DNA of 64,000 bases from Streptomyces sp. NRRL F-5122 (lineage in GTDB: Bacteria; Actinomycetota; Actinomycetes; Streptomycetales; Streptomycetaceae). The notes under the pieces are model-generated. The model was not told where the DNA came from. It saw only the letters and a program-made list of their open reading frames with translations, and ran no database searches. A program made the translations under genes and the position numbers. Positions 39,027-49,152 of this stretch are shown in pieces. Where the stretch lies: the NCBI RefSeq assembly GCF_001507435.1, contig NZ_LMWH01000228.1, positions 1 to 64,000 on the forward strand. The letters are read 5' to 3'. Numbering within the stretch: position 1 is the first letter of the stretch; every line of letters starts with the position of its first letter.

Positions 39027-39965
39027 ATGACGACTGTGCGTTTCGGCATCAAGACCGCGCCCATGCATGTTTCCTACGACGACATCCGCCGCGTCTGGCG
39101 GGAGGCCGACGCCGTTCCCGAGATCGAGGACGCCTGGCTCTGGGACCATCTGCTGCCCCTCGTCGGACCGAAGGACGGACAGGCGCACGAGAGCTGGACC
39201 CTGCTCGCCGCCCTGGCCGCGCAGACCGAGCGGCTACGGCTCGGTGTGCTGGTCACGAGCAATCGGATCCGCCCGCCCGCGGTGCTCGGCAAGATGGCCT
39301 CGACCGTGGACGTGATCTCCGGCGGGCGGCTGGTGCTGGGCATCGGTGCCGGCGGCACACGCCAGCCCGCGGGGGCGGGGGGAATCCCCGGCGACAACCC
39401 GGCGGTCGCCGAGTACGAGGCGTACGGGCTCGCCCTGGTCCCGCCGGCCGAAGGAGTCGCCCGGCTCGACGAGACCGTGCGGATCCTGAGGCGGATGTGG
39501 ACCGAGGACGTCTTCGACTTCTCCGGGCGCCACCACCGGCTGAAGGGCACCCGGTGCGAGCCCAAGCCCGTGCAGCGCCCCGGGCCGCCACTGCTGATCG
39601 GCGGCTGGGGCACCCGCCTGCTGCGGGTGGTCGCCGAGCACGCCGACATCTGGAACGTCCCCGGCCCGCCGCACAACGGCGTCGAATTCATCGCCGAGCG
39701 CGGGCGGGTGCTGGACGCCCACTGCGCCGACCTCGGACGGGACCCGCGCGAGATCACACGCTCGGTGCAGGTCCTCGTCTCGTACGACGACCCGGCCGCG
39801 ACACGCGCCACTGTCGACGCGCTCGTCGCGGCCGGGATGAATCACATCGTCCTGAACCTGCCGCGGCCCTACCCGAAGGGTGTGGCCCGATGGCTGGCCG
39901 ACGAGATCGTCGCCGGGCGGCGGACACAAGAAGCGAATGCCGCCCGGCCCGGGCTCACGGCATGA
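39027..39965 (+). CDS. LLM-class F420-dependent oxidoreductase
   Basis: A 312-residue luciferase-like (LLM) TIM-barrel oxidoreductase. Typical segments in order are FGIKTAPMHVSYDDIRRVW, EDAWLWDHLLPL, LLAALAAQTERLRLGVLVTS, RPPAVLGKMASTVDVISGGR, LVLGIGAG and PLLIGGWGTRLLRVVAEHAD. Actinobacterial members of this branch normally use coenzyme F420 rather than FMN; sequence alone cannot prove it here. It reduces or oxidises an unknown small molecule. ATG 39027 begins the conserved strand; a TTG at 39009 would add six residues. It is divergent from and probably controlled by the MarR gene. Confidence 0.88.
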   Translation: MTTVRFGIKTAPMHVSYDDIRRVWREADAVPEIEDAWLWDHLLPLVGPKDGQAHESWTLLAALAAQTERLRLGVLVTSNRIRPPAVLGKMASTVDVISGGRLVLGIGAGGTRQPAGAGGIPGDNPAVAEYEAYGLALVPPAEGVARLDETVRILRRMWTEDVFDFSGRHHRLKGTRCEPKPVQRPGPPLLIGGWGTRLLRVVAEHADIWNVPGPPHNGVEFIAERGRVLDAHCADLGRDPREITRSVQVLVSYDDPAATRATVDALVAAGMNHIVLNLPRPYPKGVARWLADEIVAGRRTQEANAARPGLTA

Positions 39966-41496
39966 GCTGGTACTCCGCGAAGTTCCCGGGCAGCTTCTCC
40001 CCCGCCGGCCCCTGCGTCACCGCGCGCACCAGCAGTTCACCGCCGACGAACGCGCCGCGCCAGGAGGCGCCGAAGCCGCCGAAGAGCTCGTCGCGGTCAC
40101 CGCGCGAGCGGGGCTTGCCGTGGCCGACCTTGAAGGCGCGGATCTGCGGGGCCAGGCGGTCGAACGTCTCACGGTCGTCCGTGGAGAGCGTGGCGACCAG
40201 AGCGCCGTTCGAGGCGTTCATCGCCGCCAGCAGTTCCGCCTCCGTGTCGACCAGGACGATCGTGTCGACCGGGCCGAACGGCTCCGCGTGGTGCAGAGGG
40301 GAGGACGGGGGCGGGTTCAGCAGAGTGACCGGGTGGACGTAGGCCGAGGTGTCCTGGCCCGGCAGGAAGCGTGCGTCCTCGGTCCGCCCCCGGTGCAGGG
40401 GAACCGCGCCGCGGTCGATCGCCTCCGCCACCTGGTCGTTGAGCTCCTTGGCCTTGGCCGCATTGATCAACGGGCCGAAGTCGAGGCCGGGGAAGGGGTC
40501 GTCCCCCTGCTCCACCGCCAGCGGGTGGCCCACCCTGAGGGTGCGGACGGCCGGCAGGTAGGCCGCGAGGAACTCGTCGAACAGCTCGCGCTGGACGACG
40601 AAGCGGGGATACGCCGTGCAGCGCTGCTTGCCGTAGTCGAAGAGTTTGGGGATGACCGCCGTGAGCGACTCCCAGTCCGAGTAGTTCCAGATGCCCCAGG
40701 TGTTGAGGCCCTCCTGTTCGAGGATGTGCCGCTTGCCGAGGTCGGCGACCGCCGTGGCCACCGCGGCGCCCGTGTCGCGGCCGCCGACGAAGGACACGCA
40801 GCCGATCTCCGGCGCTCGCACCAGGGCCTCGGACAGCTCGCCGCCGCTGCCGCTGACGAGGGTGACGGGGATGCCCTCGCGTGCGGCCAGCGCGCAGGCC
40901 AGGGTCAGGCAGGCGACACCGCCGTCGGTCGGGGTCTTGGCGATGACCGCGTTGCCTGCCAGGGCCTGGACCAGCATCGCGTGGACCAGGACGCTCATCG
41001 GGTAGTTCCAGCTCGCGATGTTCGAGACCGGGCCGTCCAGCGGGACTCGGTCGCCGATCATCGGTTCGATTCCGTCGACGTACCAGCGCACGCCGTCGAT
41101 GGCTCGGTCCACGTCGGCCTGGGCCAGCCGCCAGGGCTTGCCGATCTCCCAGACGAGGAGAAGGGCGAGTAGCTCGCGGTGTTCGGTGAGCGCGTCGAGG
41201 GTCGCGGCGACACGGGCCCGGCGCTCGGCCGGTGGCACATGGCGCCAGGCGCGGTGCTGGTCGAGCGCGGACTGCACGGCGCGGCGCGCGGTCGCCCGGT
41301 CCAGGCGGGGCGGACCCGCAATGGGGCTGCCGTCGACAGGACTGGTGGCGGGCAGGGCCCGGCCGTCCGCCTGCCAGGAGGAGCCCCAGAGATTGAGGAC
41401 GCGGTCGTCCCGGAAGGCCTCGGGGGCGACGGCAAGGCAGCGCTGCCAGGCGTCGGCCCAGGACGAACCGGGCTTGAGGGTGAGGGTGGGTGCCAT
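39955..41496 (-). CDS. Aldehyde dehydrogenase family protein
   Basis: A 513-residue NAD(P)-dependent aldehyde dehydrogenase. Seen in order: VSNIASWNYPMSVLVHAML (the N-terminal catalytic Asn region), a cofactor-binding AKTPTDGGVACLTLACA, the general-base Glu in LEQEGLN, and the nucleophile Cys in GKQRCTAYPRF. The GKQRC context differs from the usual GQxC, so the substrate class is unclear. ATG 41496 is used; the longer frame to 41637 lacks a domain. It converges on the LLM gene with an 11-base overlap and lies downstream of the sucDC-like genes. In an oxalate cluster it could supply oxalate from glyoxylate or glycolaldehyde, but that is inference. Confidence 0.87.
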   Translation of the reverse strand: MAPTLTLKPGSSWADAWQRCLAVAPEAFRDDRVLNLWGSSWQADGRALPATSPVDGSPIAGPPRLDRATARRAVQSALDQHRAWRHVPPAERRARVAATLDALTEHRELLALLLVWEIGKPWRLAQADVDRAIDGVRWYVDGIEPMIGDRVPLDGPVSNIASWNYPMSVLVHAMLVQALAGNAVIAKTPTDGGVACLTLACALAAREGIPVTLVSGSGGELSEALVRAPEIGCVSFVGGRDTGAAVATAVADLGKRHILEQEGLNTWGIWNYSDWESLTAVIPKLFDYGKQRCTAYPRFVVQRELFDEFLAAYLPAVRTLRVGHPLAVEQGDDPFPGLDFGPLINAAKAKELNDQVAEAIDRGAVPLHRGRTEDARFLPGQDTSAYVHPVTLLNPPPSSPLHHAEPFGPVDTIVLVDTEAELLAAMNASNGALVATLSTDDRETFDRLAPQIRAFKVGHGKPRSRGDRDELFGGFGASWRGAFVGGELLVRAVTQGPAGEKLPGNFAEYQLMP

Positions 41497-41643
41497 CGGG
41501 TTGCTCCGCTCTCGGTGCACAGTCGGGGGCGGGGGATGCATGGCTCGTCCGCGCACATGATCGACAGTGATCACACATGCCCGTACGCGAACGTCGTACC
41601 TGGACGCTAGCCAGGTGCCGGAACACCTGTAAGTCACCTCACG

Positions 41644-42576
41644 TCAACTATGAGTGACGTCACGTCCCTCTTCCAGCAGTGCGAGTACCAGGTGCGCCGT
41701 CTCGGTCGGGGTACCGCCCACTTTCACTCCTACCCCTTCCAGCGCTTCCTTCTTCGCCTGCGCGGTGCCCGAGGAGCCGGACACGATGGCTCCGGCGTGC
41801 CCCATCGTCTTGCCCTCGGGTGCGGTGAACCCCGCGATGTAGCCGACCACGGGCTTGGTGACGTGGTCGCGGATGTACGCGGCGGCCCGTTCCTCGGCGT
41901 CGCCGCCGATCTCGCCGATCATCACGATCAGATCGGTGTCGGGGTCCGCCTCGAAGGCGGCGAGGCAGTCGATGTGGGTGGTGCCGACGACAGGGTCACC
42001 GCCGATGCCGACACAGGTGGAGAAGCCGATGTCGCGCAGTTCGTACATCAGCTGGTACGTCAGCGTGCCGGACTTCGACACCAGGCCGATGCGGCCGGGC
42101 TTTGTGATGTCCGCCGGGATGATGCCGGCATTGGACTGACCGGGGGTGATCAGGCCGGGGCAGTTGGGTCCGATGATCCGGGTGCCCTTCGACGCGGCGT
42201 ACGCGGTGAAGGAGACCGAGTCGTGGACCGGGATGCCCTCCGTGATGACCACCGCGAGGCCGATGCCGGCGTCGGCGGCCTCCATGACCGCGGCCTTGGC
42301 GAAGGCGGGTGGTACGAAGACGACGGTCACGTCCGCACCGGTCGCCTCCATGCCCTCGCGCACCGAGCCGAACACGGGGACCGTACTGGGAGCACCCGCG
42401 AGGCCGTTCAGACGCTCGGGGACGTCGAAGTCCACGGTCCTGCCCGCCTTGCGCGGGTTGACTCCGCCGACGACCTCCGTGCCTGCCGCGAGCATGCGGC
42501 GGGTGTGCTTCATGCCCTCGCCGCCGGTCATGCCCTGGACGAGGACCTTGCTCTCCTTGGTGAGGTAGATGGCCAT
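41644..42576 (-). CDS. sucD: Succinyl-CoA synthetase alpha-type subunit
   Basis: A 310-residue CoA-ligase alpha subunit. The CoA-binding Rossmann part begins [19 protein letters not shown] and has [29 protein letters not shown] and [13 protein letters not shown] follow, and the phosphohistidine is in [13 protein letters not shown] 42576 has AAGGAGCC upstream. It is 11 bases downstream of the sucC-like gene in the same operon. Streptomyces has a housekeeping sucCD elsewhere, so this second pair, beside oxalate genes, may activate oxalate, formate or another short acid instead of succinate. Confidence 0.93.
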   Translation of the reverse strand: MAIYLTKESKVLVQGMTGGEGMKHTRRMLAAGTEVVGGVNPRKAGRTVDFDVPERLNGLAGAPSTVPVFGSVREGMEATGADVTVVFVPPAFAKAAVMEAADAGIGLAVVITEGIPVHDSVSFTAYAASKGTRIIGPNCPGLITPGQSNAGIIPADITKPGRIGLVSKSGTLTYQLMYELRDIGFSTCVGIGGDPVVGTTHIDCLAAFEADPDTDLIVMIGEIGGDAEERAAAYIRDHVTKPVVGYIAGFTAPEGKTMGHAGAIVSGSSGTAQAKKEALEGVGVKVGGTPTETAHLVLALLEEGRDVTHS

Positions 42577-42587
42577 GGCGGGCTCCT

Positions 42588-43718
42588 TCAGTCGGCTGCG
42601 GCGAGTTCGGCGGCCCGGCGCGCGGCGCCGTCCATGGTGCTGACCTGCTGGACGTACGGATGCGCGCGCTCCTCGAGCAGCGCCCGGCCCCGGGGGGCGT
42701 TGTTTCCGTCGAGGCGGACGACCAGCGGCTTGGTCAGCTGCACCGCATCCAGCGCCTGCACGATTCCGTCGGCCACCGCGTCGCAGGCGGTGATGCCCCC
42801 GAAGACGTTCACGAAGACCGACTTCACGGACGGGTCGGAGAGGATGACGGACAACCCGTCGGCCATGATCTGGGCGGAGGCGCCGCCGCCGATATCGAGG
42901 AAGTTCGCGGGACGCGCGCCGCAGCCCGCGACCACGTCGAGCGTCGACATGACGAGGCCCGCCCCGTTGCCGATGATGCCCACCTCGCCGTCCAGCCGGA
43001 CGTAGTTGAGGCCCTTGGCGGCGGCCTCCGCCTCCAGCGGGTCGTCGTGCTCCGCGTCCTGCGCGCCCCATCGCGCCTGCCGGAACCGGGCGTTGTCGTC
43101 GAGCGTGACCTTGCCGTCGAGCGCGAGGATGCGCCCCTGTTCGGTACGCACCAGCGGATTGACCTCGACGAGCACGGCGTCTTCGCGGACGAGGACCTCC
43201 CAGAGCCGTACGAGCACGTCCACGGTCTGCGTCGGCAGACCCGCCGCCTCGGCGATCTCGCCGGCCTTGGACGAGGTGACGCCCTCGGCCGGGTCGATGG
43301 GCACACGCGCCACCGCCTCGGGCCGGACGGCGGCGACCTCCTCGATCTCCGTGCCGCCCTCCGCCGACGCGATCGCCAGGAAACGTCCCGCGGCCCGGTC
43401 GAGGACGTAACTCACGTAGAACTCGCGCTCGATGTCGACCGGCTCGGCCACCATCACCCTGCCGACCGTGTGCCCCTTGATGTCCATGCCGAGGATCCGG
43501 CGTGCGGTGAGCTCGGCGTCGGCCGGGTCGGCGGCGAGCCTGACACCGCCCGCCTTGCCACGGCCGCCCGTCTTCACCTGCGCCTTGACGACGACCCTGC
43601 CGCCCAGCCTGCGGGCGATCTCGCGTGCCTCCTTGGGCGAGTCCGTGACCTCGGCCCTCGGCACCACGATGCCGTACTCCTGGAAGAGGGCCCTTGCCTG
43701 ATGTTCGTACAGGTCCAT
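42588..43718 (-). CDS. sucC: Succinyl-CoA synthetase beta-type subunit
   Basis: A 376-residue ADP/GDP-forming CoA-ligase beta subunit. It has the ATP-grasp N-terminus [17 protein letters not shown] and [18 protein letters not shown], metal-binding [26 protein letters not shown], and the C-terminal [10 protein letters not shown] and [16 protein letters not shown] 43718 follows CAGGAGCC; longer frames upstream are unlike the family. It is the first gene of the leftward operon (sucC-sucD-aldehyde dehydrogenase) and shares a 189-base divergent promoter with the oxalyl-CoA decarboxylase gene. Confidence 0.93.
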   Translation of the reverse strand: MDLYEHQARALFQEYGIVVPRAEVTDSPKEAREIARRLGGRVVVKAQVKTGGRGKAGGVRLAADPADAELTARRILGMDIKGHTVGRVMVAEPVDIEREFYVSYVLDRAAGRFLAIASAEGGTEIEEVAAVRPEAVARVPIDPAEGVTSSKAGEIAEAAGLPTQTVDVLVRLWEVLVREDAVLVEVNPLVRTEQGRILALDGKVTLDDNARFRQARWGAQDAEHDDPLEAEAAAKGLNYVRLDGEVGIIGNGAGLVMSTLDVVAGCGARPANFLDIGGGASAQIMADGLSVILSDPSVKSVFVNVFGGITACDAVADGIVQALDAVQLTKPLVVRLDGNNAPRGRALLEERAHPYVQQVSTMDGAARRAAELAAAD

Positions 43719-43833
43719 TTCGGCTCCTGTCTGCGAAGTCTTCGCGACGCCATCGCGAGTCCGGAACTGACGATGACTGAAAAGTGCCGCACGCCCCCTG
43801 GACACCGCCCATCGGATGCGGGATAACAAGCTT

Positions 43834-43857
43834 CATACAGTATTCGTCGACTGTATG
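43834..43857. promoter_or_regulatory. Palindromic operator in the divergent oxalate promoter
   Basis: CATACAGT (43834-43841), 8 bases, then ACTGTATG (43850-43857): a perfect 8+8 inverted repeat in an AT-richer patch between the sucC-like and oxalyl-CoA decarboxylase genes. It suits a dimeric regulator such as a GntR, TetR or IclR protein; no such regulator gene is adjacent. Confidence 0.65.
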
Positions 43858-43907
43858 CAATGTACCGCCCCGCTCGTTCCGACCCTACGAAGGGAGAGGG
43901 CTTCGCC

Positions 43908-45596
43908 ATGTCCGACGGCTTCAACCGGCAGCTCGTCCCCGGTGGGCGCGTGATCGCCAGGGCGCTCGGGGCGCAGGGTGTCGAGGTCGTCCACACCTCA
44001 CGCGGCAGCCGCATCGGCGGCCTCCACGAAGGCTGCGTGGACGAGGGCATCGAGGTCGTGCACCTGCACAACGAGCAGGCCGCGACCCACGCGGCGGACG
44101 CACATGCGCGCATCACCGGCACCCCCGGTTGTGCCGCCGTCACCGCGGGACCCGGTACGGCCGCCGCACTCCCCGGTGTGGCCACCGCCTCGCGTGCACA
44201 GTCACCGCTGCTGCTGATCGGCGTCCAGGGCGCACTCCCCGGGGACGGCAGGGGAACACGGCAGGATCTGGCGCGCATCGGCATGCCGGCGTCCTTCACC
44301 AAGTACGCGGCGAGCGTGGTGGACACGGCGCATGCGGTGCAGGAGGTGTCGACGGCGCTGCGCGCGTGTCACCACGGCGAGCCCGGACCCTCCTACCTGG
44401 AGATACCGCTCCATGTCCTTGACGCCGGGGCGGCGTCGGCGGCGCCGCACGTCTCGCAGGACGAGCTCCACCGCGCCCCGACGCGCCCGGCCGCCGACCC
44501 CGGGACCGTCCAGCGACTCGCCGACCTGCTCGTGCACGCCGAGAGGCCGGCGATCCTGCTGGGCCGTCAGGTGTGGACGACACGGGCCACCGATGCCGCG
44601 GTCACGCTCGTCCGCTCGCTGAACATCCCCGCCTACACGGACGGCGCGGCCCGCGGCACCCTGCCGCCGGGCGATCCGCACCACTTCCGGCTGTCGCGGC
44701 TCTACGCCCTCGCCAACGCCGACGTCATCGTCGTCGTGGGGGACGCACCCTTCGACGTCCCGCGGGGACGAGGAGAGCGACCGGGCCCGCAGGCGACCGT
44801 CGTGCGGATCGACCACGCCCCCCGGAACGTCGGCGCGCACCAGGACCTCGGCCCCGCGATCGTCGGGGACGCCGGAGAGGTCCTTGCGTCCGTGGCACAG
44901 GCCGCCTCGGGGCGTACCGGCGACGGGGCGTACCGGCGCAAGGAATGGCTCGACGAACTGCGCGCCGCGGAACGAACGGCGTACGAGAGGCGGTTGCCGC
45001 AGTTGCGGTCGGACGCCCGGCCCATCCACCCGTACCGGCTGCTGCACGAGATCGACGACTTCCTCACCGAGGACTCCCTCTGCATCACCGACGGCGGGGG
45101 CATCGCCCTGTGCTCCGAGCAGATCGTGCAGCCACGGTCACCCGGCCACTGGCTGGATCCAGGCCCGTCGGGCACGCCCGGCGTGGGCATCCCCTTCGTC
45201 CTCGCGGCCAAGCGCGCCCGGCTCGACAAGGAGGTCGTCGCCCTCTTCGGCGACGGAGCCCTGTCCGTCACCGGCTGGGACTTCGAGACCCTCGTCCGCC
45301 TCGACCTCCCCTTCATAGGCGTCGTCGCCGACAACTCCGCGGCCAACCCGCCCCCTCGGGCCGAACGGGCCGGACGCGACGGGGAGCCCGCCGGGGCAGG
45401 CGCCCCGCTCACCGGCCTCCCCTACGACACCTTCGCGCGGATGCTGGGCGGCTACGGCGAAGCGGTCCGCGACCCGGCCGACATCGCCCCCGCCCTGCGG
45501 CGCGCCCGCGCGTCCGGGAAGCCCTCGTTGCTCGACGTACGGATCGACCCGCACGCGTACGCCCCCGGAATCCCGAACCAGACCGTGGACAAGTGA
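43908..45596 (+). CDS. oxc: Oxalyl-CoA decarboxylase (ThDP-dependent)
   Basis: A 562-residue thiamine-diphosphate enzyme. The cofactor-activating Glu is in VHLHNEQAATHAADAHAR, and the ThDP/Mg motif is GDGALSVTGWDFETLVRL ending in VVADNSA. Length and layout (PYR, central and PP domains) are those of oxalyl-CoA decarboxylase and the related acetolactate synthase family. The assignment to oxalyl-CoA comes mainly from its position directly before a clear formyl-CoA transferase gene. It would convert oxalyl-CoA to formyl-CoA and CO2 in the cytoplasm. ATG 43908 has AGGGAGAGGG upstream. Regulation is probably through the palindrome at 43834. Confidence 0.85.
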   Translation: MSDGFNRQLVPGGRVIARALGAQGVEVVHTSRGSRIGGLHEGCVDEGIEVVHLHNEQAATHAADAHARITGTPGCAAVTAGPGTAAALPGVATASRAQSPLLLIGVQGALPGDGRGTRQDLARIGMPASFTKYAASVVDTAHAVQEVSTALRACHHGEPGPSYLEIPLHVLDAGAASAAPHVSQDELHRAPTRPAADPGTVQRLADLLVHAERPAILLGRQVWTTRATDAAVTLVRSLNIPAYTDGAARGTLPPGDPHHFRLSRLYALANADVIVVVGDAPFDVPRGRGERPGPQATVVRIDHAPRNVGAHQDLGPAIVGDAGEVLASVAQAASGRTGDGAYRRKEWLDELRAAERTAYERRLPQLRSDARPIHPYRLLHEIDDFLTEDSLCITDGGGIALCSEQIVQPRSPGHWLDPGPSGTPGVGIPFVLAAKRARLDKEVVALFGDGALSVTGWDFETLVRLDLPFIGVVADNSAANPPPRAERAGRDGEPAGAGAPLTGLPYDTFARMLGGYGEAVRDPADIAPALRRARASGKPSLLDVRIDPHAYAPGIPNQTVDK

Positions 45597-45608
45597 GGAG
45601 CGCTTGAC

Positions 45609-46838
45609 ATGACAAAGGCTCTCGAAGGCATCCGTGTCCTGGACATGACCCACGTTCAGTCCGGGCCCTCCGCAACCCAGTTGCTCGCCTGGCTCGGCGC
45701 CGACGTCGTCAAGCTGGAGGCGCCGACCGGTGACATCACCCGCAAGCAGCTGCGTGACCTGCCGGACGTCGACTCCCTCTACTTCACGATGCTCAACTGC
45801 AACAAGCGGAGCATCACGCTCAACACCAAGACCGAGCGCGGCAAGCAGCTCCTCACCGAGCTGATCCGGCGCTCCGACGTCATGGTCGAGAACTTCGGAC
45901 CGGGCGCGGTCGACCGCATGGGCTTCTCCTGGGACCGCATCCGGGAGATCAACCCGCGCATCGTCTACGCCTCCATCAAGGGGTTCGGCGAGGGCCCGTA
46001 CACCAACTTCAAGGCCTATGAGGTCGTCGCACAGGCCATGGGCGGCTCGATGGCCACCACGGGGTTCGAGGACGGGCCACCGCTCGCGACGGGGGCCCAG
46101 ATCGGGGACTCCGGTACGGGCGTGCACGCCGTGGCGGGGATTCTGGCCGCTCTGCTCCAGCGGGAGCACACCGGGCGTGGGCAGCGGGTCAACGTGGCCA
46201 TGCAGCACGCCGTGCTGAATCTGTGCCGGGTCAAACTGCGGGATCAGCAGCGTCTGGCGCACGGACCGCTCGCCGAGTATCCCAACGAGGACTTCGGCGA
46301 CGAGGTGCCGCGCTCGGGCAACGCGTCCGGGGGCGGTCAGCCCGGCTGGGCGGTCAAGTGCGCGCCGGGCGGGCCGAATGACTACGTGTACGTCATCGTC
46401 CAGCCCGTCGGCTGGCAGCCGCTCAGCCGGCTCATCGGCCGCCCCGAACTGGCGGACGACCCCGAGTGGGCGACGCCGGAGGCGCGGCTCCCCAAGCTCG
46501 GCAAGATGTTCCAGCTGATCGAGGAGTGGTCCTCGACGCTGCCCAAGTGGGAGGTGCTGGAGCGGCTCAATGCCCACAACATCCCGTGCGGGCCCATCCT
46601 GTCGACCAAGGAGATCATCGAGGACGCCTCGCTGGTCGCCAACGAGATGGTCGTCACCGTGCCGCACCCGGAGCGGGGCGAGTTCAAGACCGTGGGCAGC
46701 CCGCTGAAGCTCTCCGACTCCCCTGTCGAGGTGACCGGTTCACCCCTGCTCGGCGAGCACAACGAAGAGATCTACATCGGCGAACTTGGCCTGGGGGACG
46801 AGGAGTTGCGTCTGCTGAAGTCGAACGGAGTGATCTGA
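45609..46838 (+). CDS. frc: Formyl-CoA transferase (class III CoA transferase)
   Basis: A 409-residue class III CoA transferase very close to formyl-CoA:oxalate CoA-transferase. [50 protein letters not shown] and the catalytic Asp in [12 protein letters not shown] all fit, as do [13 protein letters not shown] and [14 protein letters not shown]. It moves CoA from formyl-CoA to oxalate, feeding oxalyl-CoA to the decarboxylase. The flexible active-site loop is GGGGQ in characterised enzymes; here its first Gly is Ser. It starts 12 bases after the decarboxylase stop and is followed immediately by the CoA ligase gene. Confidence 0.94.
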   Translation: MTKALEGIRVLDMTHVQSGPSATQLLAWLGADVVKLEAPTGDITRKQLRDLPDVDSLYFTMLNCNKRSITLNTKTERGKQLLTELIRRSDVMVENFGPGAVDRMGFSWDRIREINPRIVYASIKGFGEGPYTNFKAYEVVAQAMGGSMATTGFEDGPPLATGAQIGDSGTGVHAVAGILAALLQREHTGRGQRVNVAMQHAVLNLCRVKLRDQQRLAHGPLAEYPNEDFGDEVPRSGNASGGGQPGWAVKCAPGGPNDYVYVIVQPVGWQPLSRLIGRPELADDPEWATPEARLPKLGKMFQLIEEWSSTLPKWEVLERLNAHNIPCGPILSTKEIIEDASLVANEMVVTVPHPERGEFKTVGSPLKLSDSPVEVTGSPLLGEHNEEIYIGELGLGDEELRLLKSNGVI

Positions 46839-46842
46839 CGTG

Positions 46843-49032
46843 ATGGCCGAGGACCGGGTGCTGAGGGTGCGATCGCTCCTCGACACCGTGGGGGCACAGG
46901 GACGGACCGCGCTCACCGCGCCCGAGGGCAAGGTGATCGCGAACGCCTATGGCATCGCCGTACCGGGTGAGGAACTCGCCACGGACGTCGAGGAGGCGGT
47001 GGCGCACGCGGCGAGGTTCGGCGGGCCCGTCGTCATGAAGATCGTCTCGCCCGAAATCCTGCACAAGACGGACGCCGGCGGGGTCAGGGTCGGTGTCGAG
47101 GGCGCCGCGGACGTGCGCGCCGCCTTCCACGAGATCGTCGCCAACGCCAAGGCCTACGACGCCGGTGCCCGTATCGAGGGCGTCCAGGTGCAGGAACTGC
47201 TGCCGCAGGGCCAGGAGGTCATCGTCGGCGCGGTGACCGACCCCACCTTCGGCAAGGTCGTGGCCTTCGGCCTCGGCGGCGTGCTCGTCGAGGTGCTCAG
47301 GGACGTCACCTTCCGGCTCGCTCCGCTCGACGCCGACGAGGCGCTGTCCATGCTGGACTCGATCCGCTCGGCGGAGATCCTGCGCGGGGTGCGCGGCCTG
47401 CCGGCCGTGGACCGGTGGGCGATCGCGGAACAGATCCGCCGGGTCTCCCGACTCGTCGCGGACTTCCCCGAGATCGCCGAGGTGGACCTCAACCCGGTGA
47501 TCGCCACCCCCGAAGGCGCGATGGCGGCCGACATCCGTGTGATCCTCTCCGACGCACCGGCGCGGCAACGCCGCCGCTACACACGCGCCGAGATCCTCAC
47601 ATCCATGCGCCGGTTGATGCAGCCGTCCTCCGTGGCCGTGATCGGTGCCTCCAACGAGCCGGGCAAGATCGGCAATTCGGTCATGCGCAATCTCATCGAC
47701 GGCGGCTTCTCCGGGGAGATCCATCCGGTGAACCCCAAGGCCGATGACATTCTCGGCCGCAAGGCGTACAAGAGTGTCACGGACGTTCCCGGTGAGGTGG
47801 ATGTGGCGGTCTTCACCATCCCCGCCCAGCGCGTGGCCGCCGCGCTGGAAGAGGTGGGACGCAAGAAGATCCCCAATGCCGTTCTCATTCCCTCCGGGTT
47901 CGCGGAGACCGGCGAGCACGAACTGCAGGCCGAGATCGTGGCGATCGCCGAACGTCACGGCACCCGACTGCTCGGGCCGAACATCTACGGCTACTACTCG
48001 ACCTGGAACGATCTGTGCGCCACGTTCTGCACGCCCTACGACGTGAAGGGCGGAGTGGCGCTGACCTCGCAGTCCGGTGGCATCGGGATGGCCATCCTCG
48101 GCTTCGCCCGCACCACCAGGACAGGTGTGTCGGCGATCGTGGGGCTCGGCAACAAGTCGGACCTGGACGAGGACGACCTGCTGACGTGGTTCGGCGAGGA
48201 CCCGCACACCGAGTGCATCGCGATGCACCTGGAGGACCTCAAGGACGGGCGCGCCTTTGTGGACGCCGCACGCGCGACCGTGCCGAAGAAGCCGGTCGTG
48301 GTGCTGAAGGCAGGCCGCACGGCCGCGGGCGCGAGGGCCGCCGGCTCGCACACCGGGGCGCTCGCGGGCGACGACGCCGTGTACGACGACATCCTCCGCC
48401 AGGCCGGCGTCATCAGGGCTCCCGGGCTGAACGACATGCTGGAGTACGCGCGCGCGTTGCCGGTGCTGCCGGCCCCGAAGGGCGACAACGTCGTGATCAT
48501 CACCGGTGCCGGCGGCAGCGGTGTCCTGCTCTCCGACGCGGTCACCGACAACGGCCTGTCCCTGATGGAGATCCCGCCCGACCTCGACGCCTCCTTCAGG
48601 AGGTTCATCCCGCCCTTCGGCGCCGCCGGCAACCCGGTGGACATCACCGGTGGCGAGCCGCCGTCGACGTACGAGGCCACGATCCGGCTGGGCCTGGAGG
48701 ACCCGCGCATCCACGCGCTCGTCCTCGGCTACTGGCACACCATCGTGACCCCGCCCATGGTGTTCGCCGAACTCACGGCACGCGTGGTGGCCGAGTTCCG
48801 TGAGCGGGGCGTCGAGAAGCCGGTGGTCGCGTCGCTCGCGGGTGACGTCGAGGTCGAGGAGGCCTGCCAGTACCTCTACGAGCGAGGGGTCGTGGCCTAC
48901 CCCTACACGACCGAGAAGCCGGTGGCCGTACTCGGCGCCAAGTACCGCTGGGCGCGTGCCGCGGAGCGGCTGAGGGCCGCGGGCTCTTCCGCCGTGGCGG
49001 GAGACGGGCGGGCGTTGGGGGGCGGGTCATGA
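46843..49032 (+). CDS. NDP-forming acyl-CoA ligase (acetate-CoA ligase family)
   Basis: A 729-residue fused ADP-forming acyl-CoA synthetase. The ATP-grasp (beta-type) part comes first (GGPVVMKIVSPEILHKTDAG, VEVLRDVTFRLAPL, then EVDLNPVI), followed by the CoA-binding and ligase (alpha-type) parts: SVAVIGASNEPGKIGN, GPNIYGYYS, LTSQSGGIGMAIL and the phosphohistidine loop GSHTGALAG. The order is beta-alpha, the reverse of many fused homologues. ATG 46843 lies 4 bases after the frc stop (GTG 46840 is an alternative). In this operon it probably makes oxalyl-CoA or formyl-CoA from the free acid to prime the CoA-transfer cycle; acetate is also possible. Confidence 0.88.
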   Translation: MAEDRVLRVRSLLDTVGAQGRTALTAPEGKVIANAYGIAVPGEELATDVEEAVAHAARFGGPVVMKIVSPEILHKTDAGGVRVGVEGAADVRAAFHEIVANAKAYDAGARIEGVQVQELLPQGQEVIVGAVTDPTFGKVVAFGLGGVLVEVLRDVTFRLAPLDADEALSMLDSIRSAEILRGVRGLPAVDRWAIAEQIRRVSRLVADFPEIAEVDLNPVIATPEGAMAADIRVILSDAPARQRRRYTRAEILTSMRRLMQPSSVAVIGASNEPGKIGNSVMRNLIDGGFSGEIHPVNPKADDILGRKAYKSVTDVPGEVDVAVFTIPAQRVAAALEEVGRKKIPNAVLIPSGFAETGEHELQAEIVAIAERHGTRLLGPNIYGYYSTWNDLCATFCTPYDVKGGVALTSQSGGIGMAILGFARTTRTGVSAIVGLGNKSDLDEDDLLTWFGEDPHTECIAMHLEDLKDGRAFVDAARATVPKKPVVVLKAGRTAAGARAAGSHTGALAGDDAVYDDILRQAGVIRAPGLNDMLEYARALPVLPAPKGDNVVIITGAGGSGVLLSDAVTDNGLSLMEIPPDLDASFRRFIPPFGAAGNPVDITGGEPPSTYEATIRLGLEDPRIHALVLGYWHTIVTPPMVFAELTARVVAEFRERGVEKPVVASLAGDVEVEEACQYLYERGVVAYPYTTEKPVAVLGAKYRWARAAERLRAAGSSAVAGDGRALGGGS

Positions 49033-49044
49033 CGTGACAGATGC

Positions 49045-49078
49045 GGGGACGGCCGACGGTGCGCGTCGGCCGTGCCCC
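49045..49078 (+). terminator. Hairpin between the CoA ligase and first transporter gene
   Basis: ACGGCCGAC (49049-49057) and GTCGGCCGT (49065-49073) form a 9-bp stem extended by GGG/CCC after one mismatch. It may partially end the oxc-frc-ligase transcript or set different levels for the transporters. Confidence 0.5.
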
Positions 49079-49152
49079 GGGCCCGTGCGCGCACGAAAGG
49101 CATTTGGACAGGGGGCGCTGGCCAGATCTTTCGACGCAAGGGGTACTGAGCA

